Assembly (NCBI RefSeq): GCF_035046485.1
Contig: NC_085138.1
Span: forward strand, 270,859,694-270,923,693
Source: Aedes albopictus
Lineage: Eukaryota; Arthropoda; Insecta; Diptera; Culicidae
Direction: 5' to 3'
Length of the DNA: 64,000 nucleotides
Under the pieces are notes generated by a model. It saw nothing but the letters and a program-made list of their open reading frames with translations, ran no database searches and was not told the origin of the DNA. Shown here in pieces: positions 44,029-59,162 of the stretch (position 1 is its first letter; each line of letters starts with the position of its first letter). The position numbers were made by a program, and so were the translations under genes.

Positions 44029-44850
44029 CACGCAGAGAAAAGCATGGTAAAATCAAAAATATTTCAGGTAAACTCAAATAAATTGTCAATTTGTTCTGGC
44101 AACAAAAATAAAACTGTTTGGAGCAAATCGAACGTCACATTTGAAGCAAATTCAATCCATTTTTGAAACAAACATGTATCTTCTGACTGGTTATGTTAAA
44201 AACAAATGTAAAAACTTTTGTTTTTTTTTTGTGGCATTCGGCCCTACGGAAATATTTGTTTTAATTAAATTTACAAAATTATTTCCTTCTCTAGGAAAAA
44301 ACCACTTCCCGCGTGGCACTTTCAATTCCAACATCATGTAGATAACATACGCTCCCGAAATCAATGGGATTTCGTGGAAACTTTTGGTGAAACTTGCCTT
44401 TTTTGCAAGCGGAAATCTTGTTTGGTGATGCAGCTGGAACTTGAGAGTTTTGTTTATGTTCTCGACGGCGGAACGGGGGGCTCTTCAATGGGTATTGTAG
44501 AAATCAATATGTAATTAAGTTTGTCTTAAAAATTAATATTTTAGTTTTAAATACTCGGAGTTTTCGGCTCTTCAGTCTTATGATTTCAAACGGTAGTTTG
44601 TTAACTGCCCGATGTTTCGGCTGTTCTTGGAAGCCTTCTTCTAGGGGAAAGGATACCAAGAACAGCCGAAACGTCGGGCAGTTAACAAACTACCGTTTGA
44701 AATCATAAGACTGAAGAGCCGAAAACTCCGAGTATCAGATTCTACCAGTCGAAAACCACTGTAAAATTCCATGTTAGTTTTAAATATTTTATCAGTTTAC
44801 CGAATAAACATGAATATTTTTGTTTCAAACGAACGAAATTTGTCTCCGTG
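44029..44850. mobile_element. TA-target MITE containing a foldback
   Basis: The ends CACGCAGAGAAA and (inverted) CACGGAGACAAA are flanked by TA (44027-44028 and 44851-44852). Confidence 0.65.
44552..44735. repeat. Foldback with 79-bp arms
   Basis: Arms at 44552-44630 and about 44656-44735 are near-perfect inverse copies (one clear mismatch), with a spacer of about 25 bp. Landmarks are CTCGGAGTTTTCGGCTCTTC and GGTAGTTTGTTAACTGCCCG. Confidence 0.9.
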
Positions 44851-44974
44851 TAGTTTAGGATATGTACTTGGCTATATTTCCAACGATTTCTATGGCGTGA
44901 TATAATCGAAAAAATACCGTGCTAAAATCGAGCATGATTAAATAGAACCGTGACAAAATCGATAAACCACTGTA

Positions 44975-45032
44975 TTATTTATTGGTACAAAATTTCACTT
45001 TCAATAAGAAAAATCCATGTTTTACCGGTAAA
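44975..45032. mobile_element. Foldback repeat, right arm, middle part
   Basis: TTATTTATTGGTACAAAATT and TTACCGG follow the order seen inverted at 40764-40812. The arm then breaks at the Helitron start. Confidence 0.7.
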
Positions 45033-45079
45033 TCAATCTATCTATCTATCTATATCTATATATATAAAAATGAATGTCC

Positions 45080-45201
<122 letters not shown>

Positions 45202-45294
45202 ACAAAATTTCACTTTCAATAAGAAAAATCCATGTTTTACCGGTAAATCAATCTATCTATCTATCTATATCTATATATATAAAAATGAATGTCC

Positions 45295-47380
<2,086 letters not shown>

Positions 47381-47473
47381 ACAAAATTTCACTTTCAATA
47401 AGAAAAATCCATGTTTTACCGGTAAATCAATCTATCTATCTATCTATATCTATATATATAAAAATGAATGTCC

Positions 47474-49866
<2,393 letters not shown>

Positions 49867-50039
49867 ACAGCTATGCATTCGGAAACTACTGAACCAATTG
49901 GCGTGAAACTTTGTATGTGGGTACTTTTGGGGCCGGGGAAGGTTCTTAGCATAGTGTGAGACTCCTCCGGTCACTGTGAAGGGGGACTTACAAAGAAATG
50001 AATCGGAAATGAGATGAAAGAGAAGTTCAACACGGTCGC
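49867..50039 (+). other. Helitron body sequence after the microsatellite
   Basis: Contains GAAACTACTGAACCAATTGG, GTACTTTTGGGGCCGGGG and GTGTGAGACTCCTCCGG. Close relatives occur at 56131-56220 in the third Helitron. Confidence 0.7.
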
Positions 50040-50599
50040 AGACTAAACCAATCTAGAGTGCGGTGCTCCAGTGACCGCAGTCCAGTGACAATTGACAAGT
50101 TTGAATTGCCAATACCAATGTTGGAACAAACACGGCGGAGGTTGGCCAGGTGGGCCCAGATAGCCACAGCGGAAAGGCCGGGGGTTACTGACGCAAGTGG
50201 TGTGACGACGGCTTCGTCCCGAAGAACCAGGCCCGGAATTGCCGGGCGCTTGGCAGCGGGCAGCGTGGATCGTGAACAACGGCGGGCCGACAACGATGAT
50301 GACTGGCAAGGTTGGCGTCGATAGCCACCGAGAAAAGGCCGTGGTTTCTGACTCCCGTGGTGTGCCGACTTTGTCCCGAGGAAACATGCAGGGAGGACTG
50401 GGGGCTGGGAAACTGACTTGAAAGGGCAGCCACCAACCGGCAGGTTTCTGAGGATACTACAACCCGGAAAAACCGGATGATTTTTTTGTGGAGGGGGCCC
50501 AGGGGACCTGACTTGAAATGAATTTAAGCGGCATAGTCGCCCGATGTGTGAATATGCAAAACTGGATTGCAGTTTTGAAGAAATGACTGGATTCACCCA
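50040..50599. repeat. GC-rich block with diverged internal duplication
   Basis: Two units of about 160 bp begin GATAGCCACAGCGGAAAGGC (50159) and GATAGCCACCGAGAAAAGGC (50319). Both continue through ACTGACGCAAGTGGTGTG or ACTCCCGTGGTGTG and a CGTCCCGA or TGTCCCGA motif. Frames of up to 189 codons cross it on both strands without a known domain. Confidence 0.55.
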
Positions 50600-52173
50600 G
50601 AGATTCCTTCAAGAATGCATCTAGGGATTACACCAGACATTTCTTTGGGGATTTATCCAAAAGAGGGGATTTAGCTAGGGATTTAGATATCTCAAGATGT
50701 TCAAAAAATCCTTAAGGAATCCATTCAATTGTTCATTCAATAATTCGTCTAGAAATTATTGCAGACATGGATTTCTTCAGATTTTTTTATCCAGCGATTC
50801 GTACAGAAATTTTTCAAGGAATTCGCTAAGAAAACTCTCCTTTGATTCCCTAAGGAATTCTTCATGGGGTTTCTTCAGGAATTCACCCGGGAATTCCTTC
50901 TGTGATTTTTTCAGGAACAACTTTCGTGAGTATTTTAAAAATGACTTTAAGCACTTTTCTTTGGATTCTTTCAGAAATTCCTTCAGGAGTTGTTCCAGGA
51001 TTCCTCTGTGTATTCCTTCAGGGATTTGTCTATAAATTCCTACAGGGATTCGTCCAGGAATTCCTCTTTTAAGTCCGCTAGAGATTCCTCTAGAAATTAC
51101 TCCAGATATTCCTCTAGATATACCTCAAGCAATTCCTCTAGAGATTCCACCAGGGGTTCATCCAGGAACTCCTCCAGGAAATCTTCCAGGGATTTGTCCA
51201 AGAATTTCTCCAGGGATTGTGCCAGAAAATTCTCCAGTGATTCTTCAAAAAAATCATCTAAAAATTTATCTAGGGATTTCTCTAGAGATTCCTCCAGGAG
51301 TTCCTTAGAAGATAGCTCAAGGAATTTTTCTAGAGTTTTCCCAGAAATTCTCTCAGGTATGTCTACTGGAGTTCCTTCAGAAGCCCTCCAGACATTCCTT
51401 CAGGAGTTCCTCTAAGAATTGCTCTAGGAATTTATCTAAAAATTCATTTAAGAATTCCAAAAGGAATTCTTTTAGAAATACCTCCAGGGATTTTTGTAGG
51501 GATTCCTCAAGGGACTCCTCCAGGAATACCTTTAAGAATTCCACCAGAAATTCCTGCAGATATTTACTCAGGAGTTCCTGCAGATATTAACTCAGAAATT
51601 CCTGCAGAATTTACCTCAGGATTTCTGGATTTCATGAAAGCATTCCCTCCAGGATTGCCACCAAGAACACCTCAAGGAATTACCCCAAGAATTGATCCAC
51701 AAAATCCTCCAGGGGATTCCTTTTTGAAATTCTTCAAGAATTTCTTCAGTAATTCTCCAGGAGTTTTTCCAGGGATTCCTCCGGGAATTCTTCCAGGGTT
51801 TCCTTGAAGAATTTTTCTAGAAATTTCTCCACCAGGTATTCCTTCAGAGATTTCTCAAAGAATTGGTTCAAGGGATCCCTCCAGGAATCCCATCAGCATT
51901 TCCTCCAGAAATTCCTTCAGGAATTGATCCAAGTATTTACCAGAAATTCATCTAAAGATTCTTCCAGAGGTTGCTCCAGGAATTCCTCCGATGATTCCTC
52001 CAATAATACGTCTAGATATTCCTCCAAGATTTTTTCCAGGAATTCCTCCAGAAATTCCTCTGGAAATTTCTAATGGAATTTCTGCAGGGATTTCTTAAGG
52101 AGTTCCTCTGGAGATTTCTGAAGGATTTCTCGAGGAATTCCGCCAGTGATTCCTCCAGATATTTGTCTAGAGA
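50600..52173. repeat. Degenerate GAATTCC array, region 3 (left part)
   Basis: C/T-rich on the plus strand: variants of ATTCCTCCAGGAATTCCTC and GATTCCTCTAGAAATT over 1.6 kb. Ser/Arg/Asn/Phe-rich frames of 60-141 codons are by-products. Confidence 0.8.
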
Positions 52174-52175
52174 TA

Positions 52176-53096
52176 CTGGGGATGGCCAAAATGTTTGGGA
52201 TAGGCAACTTTTTTTTTTCTCACGAAAAAGTTCAACATGCTATAACTTTTCAAAGAGTGCATCAAAAAATCTCAAATTTTGACTGTTTGTCAACCTATCA
52301 TATGTACATCATTGGTACAAATTTGGGCTCGATTGATTAATTTTTCGCAAAGTTAGAACCGTTCGGGTAAAACACCTTTTTTAGACAACTCATTTTTGAG
52401 CTGTCATATCTCGGAAACCAGTGAACCGAATTGAATGAAATTTTGAACGTACACCAACAATGTGTAAATGCTTCACCAACTATTGAAACAAAGGTACTTT
52501 TTAAACGTTGAAAAAAGTTATCATGGGTTGACACTTTTTGGATTTTTCTCGAAAAAATGTCATTTTTTTACATCAATGGCAATAGATTTTAGTGTTGATA
52601 TCCAAAGATTTTCCACTTCTGTTCTCAAATTATCTCTAATCAGATATATTAGAGCCTATTAGGATTGAAGGAATAATACATTTAATATTTTTTCTGTGGT
52701 ATTATAAATTTTACTTATTTTCCTCTATATGGGTAAAAATTTCTACCCGGTATAACTTAATTTGCCGTGAGAAAATATTATATTTTATAACGTCGTATTA
52801 ACTATTAATATATTGTTGATAAACGTTAAAAAATTAATTCAATTCGGTTCACTGGTTTCCGAGATATGACAGTTCAAAAAATAGTTGTCTAAAAATAGTG
52901 TTTTACCCGAACGATTCTAACTTCGCGAAAAGTTAATCAATCGAGCCCAAATTTGTACCAATGATGCACATATAATAGGTTGACAAACAGACAAAATTTG
53001 AGATTTTTTGATGCACTCTATGAAAAGTTACAGCATGTTGATTTTTTTTGTGGGAGAAAAAAAGTTGCCTATCCCAAACATTTTGGCCATCCCCTG
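52176..53096. mobile_element. TA-target element with about 240-bp inverted repeats
   Basis: The ends CTGGGGATGGCCAAAATGTT and (inverted) CAGGGGATGGCCAAAATGTT continue through TTGGGATAGGCAAC and onward to about 52415 and from 52855. TA flanks both sides (52174-52175 and 53097-53098). It sits inside a GAATTCC array. No transposase. Confidence 0.85.
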
Positions 53097-53098
53097 TA

Positions 53099-53590
53099 CG
53101 TCAAGAAATTACTGTAGAAATTCCACTAGCGAATCCTCGAGGAATTTCTCCAGAAATTCATTAAAGGATTCCTCCAGGGATTCTATCAGAAAGTTTTCCA
53201 GTGATTTTTAAAGAAAATCCTTCAGAAATTCCACCAGAAGTTCCACCAGTGATTTCTCAAGGAATTTTTCTAGATATTCCTCAAGGAATTCGCACAAGCA
53301 TGTCTCCAGGCATTCCTTCAGGAGCTTCTCTAGGGAATCCTCTAGGGATCGCTCTAGGAATTCCTCAAGGAATTCTTTTGGGAATACCTCCGGGCATTCC
53401 TGCTGGAGTTCCTCCAGGTAATTTTAATAGGGATTCCTCCAGGGATTCATCCAGGCATTTCTTCGGAATTTGATTCTTGGACTCCTCCAGGAATTCCTTT
53501 AAGAACTAAACCACGAATTATCCCAGGAAGTCCTGCAAAAATTTCCTCAGAAATTCTTGCAGAAAATAATCCAGTAATTCGTTCAGGAAT
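53099..53590. repeat. GAATTCC array, region 3 (right part)
   Basis: Continues 50600-52173 after the inserted element. Confidence 0.8.
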
Positions 53591-54271
53591 AACAAAGGCA
53601 AAATACCATTAGGCCGAACGTCATGCACGAATGAACAATATCCCGAATGGACATTAGGCAGAATGGTCATTGAATCAAAATGCCATCAGGCAAAATGATC
53701 ATCATTCCCGCCTTGTGACACAGGTGTACTTCCCGGGAAATAAAGCTGCTTATTCCATCTAAGATTTATCCTTCTTTTAAAAATAGGTAATTCTTTCGTA
53801 TCACTCTACTATGAAGGAATGGGCATTCAAAAAAAAAAGACAAAAGATTAAATTAATTCAAGCAATTAAACACAAACCGTGTGTTTTCAGGTAATACGCA
53901 TGCTCTGATAGAAGTTTGAACTTATTCTTAGTCAAAATGTGGAAGTTTTTTGAAGGCCAGAAATGTTTCTATGGTAGTTGGTAAAGGTAAAAGCTCTCTT
54001 AAAGATAAAACATTACTCATAACTCAAAAAACAAAATAAGTATAACAAAATGTGGCATGTGGATGATTTTTAAGATAAGGAACGTTTCAAAAGTTGAGGG
54101 TCTGCGACCCCTCCTTTATCTGTGAGCAGTACCTCACAACCCTAATGAAACAAAATTGTCTGCATTATATGTGCAAAACGAACTAAATTTGGCATGTGGA
54201 CATATTTGAAGGCATGAAATGGCTGTGATATTATGAGTCCTCCCAGAGGGTGGATGAGGTTCTCATACAAA
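53591..54271. repeat. Degenerate dispersed repeats inside the Helitron
   Basis: Phrases such as CATTAGGCAGAATGGTCATT and CCTTCTTTTAAAAATAGG recur in variant form at 55195-55345 and 55545-55570. Helitron-like GGCATGTGGACATATTTGAA is present near 54190. No gene. Confidence 0.5.
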
Positions 54272-55121
54272 TCTATCTATCTATATATATATATAAAAAT
54301 GAGTTTGAAATCCCTTTGAGGCAACAAAACTCACAAACGGCTGAACCGATTACGATGGCTCTTGCACGGTTCGATTCGTTTTCATGATGGCTGTGTTTAG
54401 GGTATTTTAGCCAATAGTGGACCCCTTACCTATAGTGGACCCCCTTATATTTTTCCTAATTTTCCTGCTTAAATCTGTTTTTACCGGTGAACTTCCACCG
54501 GGAGACGATGGATCATGTTCCTAGCCAGTAGTTACAAGTGGTGGAGCTACGCTGGAAAGCAATAATTTGATTTTTTGAACAAATTTGTAAATGTAAACAA
54601 ATCTAGGGGACCACTATTGGTTAAATCCAAGGGGGTCCACTATTGTCTCCGTTTTAACATGGTAAGAGAATACGATTTATCCTATAGTGGACCCCAACAA
54701 TCCTATAGTGGACCCCGGGGGGACCACTATAGGATAATTTGAGCCAGATTTGAAATGATTATTTTATGGGAAAAATAGGGTGGTTTGGTAAGGTTTTTGT
54801 GTGCAATGTGCAGGAAAGACATAAAACTTGCTGTGCAAACGTTGACAGGGGCAATTTAATTGGAATATCATACTGTTTTAACGATCAGAGCAATTTTCAG
54901 CTACTAAGGGGTCCACTATTGGTTAAAATACCCTATATGTACAAAAAGTTACGAAAATCAACTAGAAAAGTAACAAAATTGAAAAATTTAGATTTTCCAT
55001 GAGCTGGGAAGGAAATCAACACGATCGAAATGAAATCAATCTAGAGTGCGATGACGTTATGAGCTCAACAGTTGTCAAACCACCACAGCTGGGCAAGACA
55101 ACGTTTGCCGGGACAGCTAGT
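54272..55121 (+). mobile_element. Second Helitron, nested
   Basis: Starts TCTATCTATCTATATATATA and ends ACGTTTGCCGGGACAGCTAG at 55121. The flanks CTCATACAAA and TGAAATATAAATG join into a phrase I recall as continuous in this Helitron family, so it inserted between A and T with no duplication. Confidence 0.75.
54400..54933. mobile_element. TA-target MITE inside the second Helitron
   Basis: The ends GGGTATTTTAGCCAATAGTG and (inverted) GGGTATTTTAACCAATAGTG are flanked by TA (54398-54399 and 54934-54935). The motif TATAGTGGACCCC recurs in both orientations inside. Confidence 0.85.
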
Positions 55122-55887
55122 GAAATATAAATGTTTGCATAACTAGGAATAAGTGTACGGCCGACGGTTATTAGACCGAGGTTCATAGAGTCGAATGAAG
55201 AATAGCTCGAATGGACACAGGCCAAATGTTCATTGAATCCACAGGCATAATGATCACCATACCATCTTTGTTACACATATTTGACTTCCTGCTGCTTATA
55301 ATGCTCACTCCATCACAGGTGTTTCCTTCTTTTAGTAATAGGCTGTTCTTTCAAGTCCCGTTTTCTTTACGGACCAACTGTTTCCTTCTGTTTATCGAAG
55401 GTTTTTACTTCGAGTGGCACTGTTGAGTAAATTTATGGCAGTTGAACTTTTACGGTCATATACAATTTGTCCCTTTAAGTCACATTGATAAAGAATTGAT
55501 TAGAAATCAAACCACCAAACGACGTTCTTATTCTGAGATTTTCCCTTCTTTTAAAATAGACTGTTCTTTTGCACTGATATGAAAAAGTGGGCTTTCACAT
55601 AAAAAATCAGCCAAAACGGATGGGGGAAAATGTAGCAAATGGAAGATAAAGTGCCTCTGGGGCCGACATTCCAATGTATGTACAAATTAATTTACATACC
55701 CTTTGATACCGTACAACTAATTCATGAATGAAATGATCAACATGATTTTTGAACAATTCATTTTGTCCTCATGGTGGCTATGTTCATATGTAGAACAAGT
55801 TCAGAAAATTAACAAAAAACTGAGACGTAGTGCATGAGCAAAAATTAAAATGGGCAATACAAGGTTTGCCGGGTCAGCTAGTACATA
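55122..55887. repeat. Remaining first-Helitron sequence
   Basis: Degenerate repeats (CCTTCTTTTA and TAGACTGTTCTTT phrases) leading to the CTAG end at 55878-55881, then TACATA before the next Helitron. Confidence 0.5.
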
Positions 55888-56311
55888 TCTATATATATAT
55901 AAAAATGAATTTCTGTCTGTCTGTCAGACCGCTATGGATGCGAAAACTGTTTAGATAAAATGCGTTGAGGAAAGCTAAGAAACTGTGTGGTAGTTCTTAT
56001 GTTCTGTAGAAAACCTTAAAAAAATAAGAAACTCGATCTCCGAAAAAATGTTGTGGAAAAACCTTTATCGATGTTTCCCAAATTTTGATCGAAGCATTCC
56101 TTAGGGGCGATTTCTTCACCCTTACAATCGGTGTGAAATTTTGTGTGTGGGTATTTTTGGGACCGGGGAAGGTTCTTAGCTTGGTGTGAGACCTCTCCGG
56201 TGTCTGGAACGGGGGGCTCCCATACAAATGACCTTGCGGGGAACGTCCCTATGGAGCTGTTCGTCAAAAAACACAGTAGGCAGGCAGTACGACGTTTGCC
56301 GGGACAGCTAG
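55888..56311 (+). mobile_element. Third Helitron, 424 bp
   Basis: Starts TCTATATATATATAAAAATG and ends CGTTTGCCGGGACAGCTAG at 56311. The foldback right arm resumes at the next base with TTTTCTATAAAGTATGGAAC. Confidence 0.8.
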
Positions 56312-56431
56312 TTTTCTATAAAGTATGGAACGTTTTCAATTATTTATGGGTATGTTCTTTCTTTATGGAGCGCTTTTTCATTTTCTATGGAGCATTTGCA
56401 ATTTGTTATGGTCGCAATAACCTTTTGCTGG
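56312..56431. mobile_element. Foldback repeat, right arm, outer part
   Basis: TTTTCTATAAAGTATGGAAC, GTTTTCAATTATTTATGGGT and TTTATGGAGCGCTTTTT match the inverse of 40665-40752. It ends at AACCTTTTGCTGG, the target site of the next LINE. Confidence 0.8.
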
Positions 56432-57042
56432 CAGTTGCTTCTCAGCTATTGACGAGTACGGTTGTGTTTTATATCCAGCTGCGTTTCAGTACAGAAGTGT
56501 ATAATAGTACCGTGATCTCAGGGATCTCATTTATTGCGCTATCTCTCTTTCGGTTTTGCTTTTCAGTTTGCAGATAAGTACTTTTTTCGTTTATTCTTTC
56601 TAATCGAGTGCATATAGTTTCGAGACCACCAAAGGGTCTGACCTGCTTGGGAGCGTTGCTTCCATGGCAAGCCATGGACCAAGACAGTGACCACAGTGAA
56701 GAACCCCCGGTTAAAGTATAACCACCCGATCCTCATAGTTCCGCACAGCAGCTTCAGCCGATTCTACAAACACAGTTGTCTCTGCTTGATTCTTCTCCGC
56801 CGCCAGCGCTCTCGTCGTCCACTCAATCGGCCCCTCTAGTCCAGTCTCAACAACTGCAATCAGCCCGCGCCCATCCACCACCACTGCCGCCATCGTCATC
56901 ATCCAAAGCCACGTCCCCCACGCCGCCATCATCAACCGCCAATGCCTCTCAGTCGTTTCCTAACCAAATGCCTCTTCAGCACAGATGCTACCCGGAGTCC
57001 TGCAAGGGTCCGTTCGAAGTGTTCGTTCGCCAGAAAGATAAT

Positions 57043-57985
57043 TTATTTATTTATTTAATACCAGTCTTCATCTGACTATGTCTTAATGAAGTAAAAAAAA
57101 CACACACAAATAGATGAAACCAAATTACAAAACAAAAGAGGAAAAACAACAATCGTCAAAATTAAAACTAAACATGTAACTTAAAGCTGATGGTTCACTT
57201 GGTTTAGGTTTCGAAAGTGCATTGTGAAGCGTTGCTGCATGGAAGTCAAGGAAACATTGAAATCAAACAGATAAGCAACTTCGTTGAAAGTAGACGACAT
57301 GAACCGTACAGAATCGTGTTGTCCGTATCGACTGTTTCGCCGATCCAGCCGCAAAATGTCCCGTCTTCGAAGCGATCTTGCAGGAGCGTACAAATTAATC
57401 TGTGATAGGAGTGCCGATGAGTCGATGCTACCCTTCAGGATCTTTGCAATATACATAGCCTGTGCGGTATGGCGTCTCGTTTCTAAAGTGTCAATCCCAA
57501 GAAGCTGGCAGCGGTCGACATAGGGAGTCAAACGTTGATCCTCGCGCCAAGGTAGATTCCGCAGGGCAAAACGCACGAACTTCTTTTGAACATTTTCAAT
57601 GCGCGCTGTCCAGGTGTTCTGGAAGGGACACCAAACAACGACGGAAAACTCCAGTATTGAGCGCACCAATGAGCAGTAGAGTGATTTCAAGCAGTGAGGA
57701 TCTTCGAATTCGTTGGCAATCTTCATTATAAATCCGAGTTGTCGGTTCGCTCTAGAGATAATCTCGTCGTAATGAGAACGGAACGTTAGACCATGATCGA
57801 GGATGACATTTAAGTCACGAACTTGCTGTACTCGGTCAAGAGATATACCCGCAAGCGAATAATCAAACGTTATTGGCTTCTGCTTCCGACTGAATGTGAT
57901 AACCTGGCATTTTTCTACACTGAGAGTAAGTCTGTTATTCGTGCACCATTTCTCAAACTCAAGTGGCTGCCGCAACTTGAGCAGA
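57043..57985 (-). mobile_element. 5-prime-truncated LINE inserted in ORF1, antisense
   Basis: The 3-prime tail on the minus strand is (TAAA)n at 57043-57058. The other border lies near 57985, where ORF1 resumes. A target duplication could not be recognised with confidence. Confidence 0.75.
57181..57975 (-). pseudogene. C-terminal RT fragment of a LINE (LOA/Jockey-like)
   Basis: About 264 open residues, starting inside the coding region. KWCTNNRLTLSVEKCQVITF and the VRDLNVILDHGLTFRSHYDE block correspond to the region after the RT catalytic box. LYCSLVRSILEFSVVVWCPF and KFVRFALRNLPW are typical of the LOA/Jockey/I group C-terminal domain. The catalytic Asp box itself lies upstream and is absent. 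Few disabling changes are seen, so the insertion is not old. Exact clade not fixed. Confidence 0.7.
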
Positions 57986-59162
57986 TGACGCGGCGGAAGC
58001 CTGTCAAAGTTCTATTCGTTTCCGCAGAGGTCCATAAACAGTATCGGTCAGTAAAGGAAGTGAAACAGCTCGGGTTCACAAAGATTCGCATCATTTTCTC
58101 CGATCGGTCAGAAGCCAACAATGTTGTCAGTATAACGAGCTTCTTAACCGGCTCTATCGCGTCTACATTCCCAGCGAAAAAGTTGAGATTGATGGGGTAA
58201 TTAATCTAGCTGAAATGGACCTGAACTGCCTTACAAATGAAGGGTTCGGAAAATTCGATGATCCACGTGTTCCTCAGGTGTCTATTCTTGAATGCCAACA
58301 ATTGGCCGAAGTTCAGGTCGAGGGCAGTACGAAAACCTACATTCCCAGTAACGACATACGTGTCACTTTTGAAGGAACAATTCTTCCAGATTACGTCGAA
58401 ATAGGTCAGGCTCTCATACGTGTTCGCGTGTACACCCCGAAGGTCATGCTTTGTGCCAAATGTAAAAAGTTTGGTCACACGCAGATCTATTGTTCGAACA
58501 AGGCTTGTTGTGATACGTGTGGTAAACGCCACACAGAAGGCGAATGCACAATTGAGCAACCAGCTTGTCTGTATTGCAAGGGTTCTCACGTGTACAAGAA
58601 CGAGTGTCCCATATACAAGAAACAAATGAAGCTAGCCAAGGCGAGAGTTGTACAGAAGTCCAAACTGAGTTACGCAGCCATGGTAAAAGCTCCTGTTTCG
58701 CAGGCTTTGAGCATGAAAACACCTACAGTTCGTTGAGTGACCAGTCAGATTTTGATGACGAAGCGGTAGAAGCACATCATAGCAGGTACGTTCCTCCAAA
58801 GAGGAAAAAACTGCGATCAGTTCAAAACCCGAAACGTGCAAAACAGGAGAACGACAAGTGTTCGTTCTCTCATGGTCAATCTTCGAAACCTACAAGGTCG
58901 TCGCAAGACATACCTGGATTCAACAAAGACGATTTTCCTCCACTCCCACCATCAGAAAGAAACCCCCGAGAACCAGAAACTTCACAGTCGAAGCACGGCA
59001 CGGATAAATTCGATATTCCTCAGCTGATTCACCTCTTAGCAGAAGCGTTTAATCTAAGTAATTTCTGGGTCGACTTTTTGTTGAAATTGACTCCCATTTT
59101 CAAGACCATTCTTTCGAAGCTCATAACGTCGTTGCCCCTCCTTGGTTTGTTTTTGTCTATCG

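Larger units (their letters stand above)
41874..44972. mobile_element. TA-target transposon, Tc1/mariner or pogo-like, non-autonomous
   Basis: The left end CAGTACTTTTTCGATTATAT and right end (inverted) CAGTGGTTTATCGATTTTGT share CAGT and a TCGATT core followed by TCACG. TA flanks both sides (41872-41873 and 44973-44974). Joining the flanks restores GCATTTTAGTATTATTTATT, which is found uninterrupted (inverted) in the left foldback arm. Inside are several smaller MITEs; no transposase frame is left. Confidence 0.8.

Noticed and set aside
50027..50596. 189-codon minus-strand frame
   Set aside because: It follows a GC-rich, internally duplicated block, has no recognisable domain, and parallel frames exist on the other strand.
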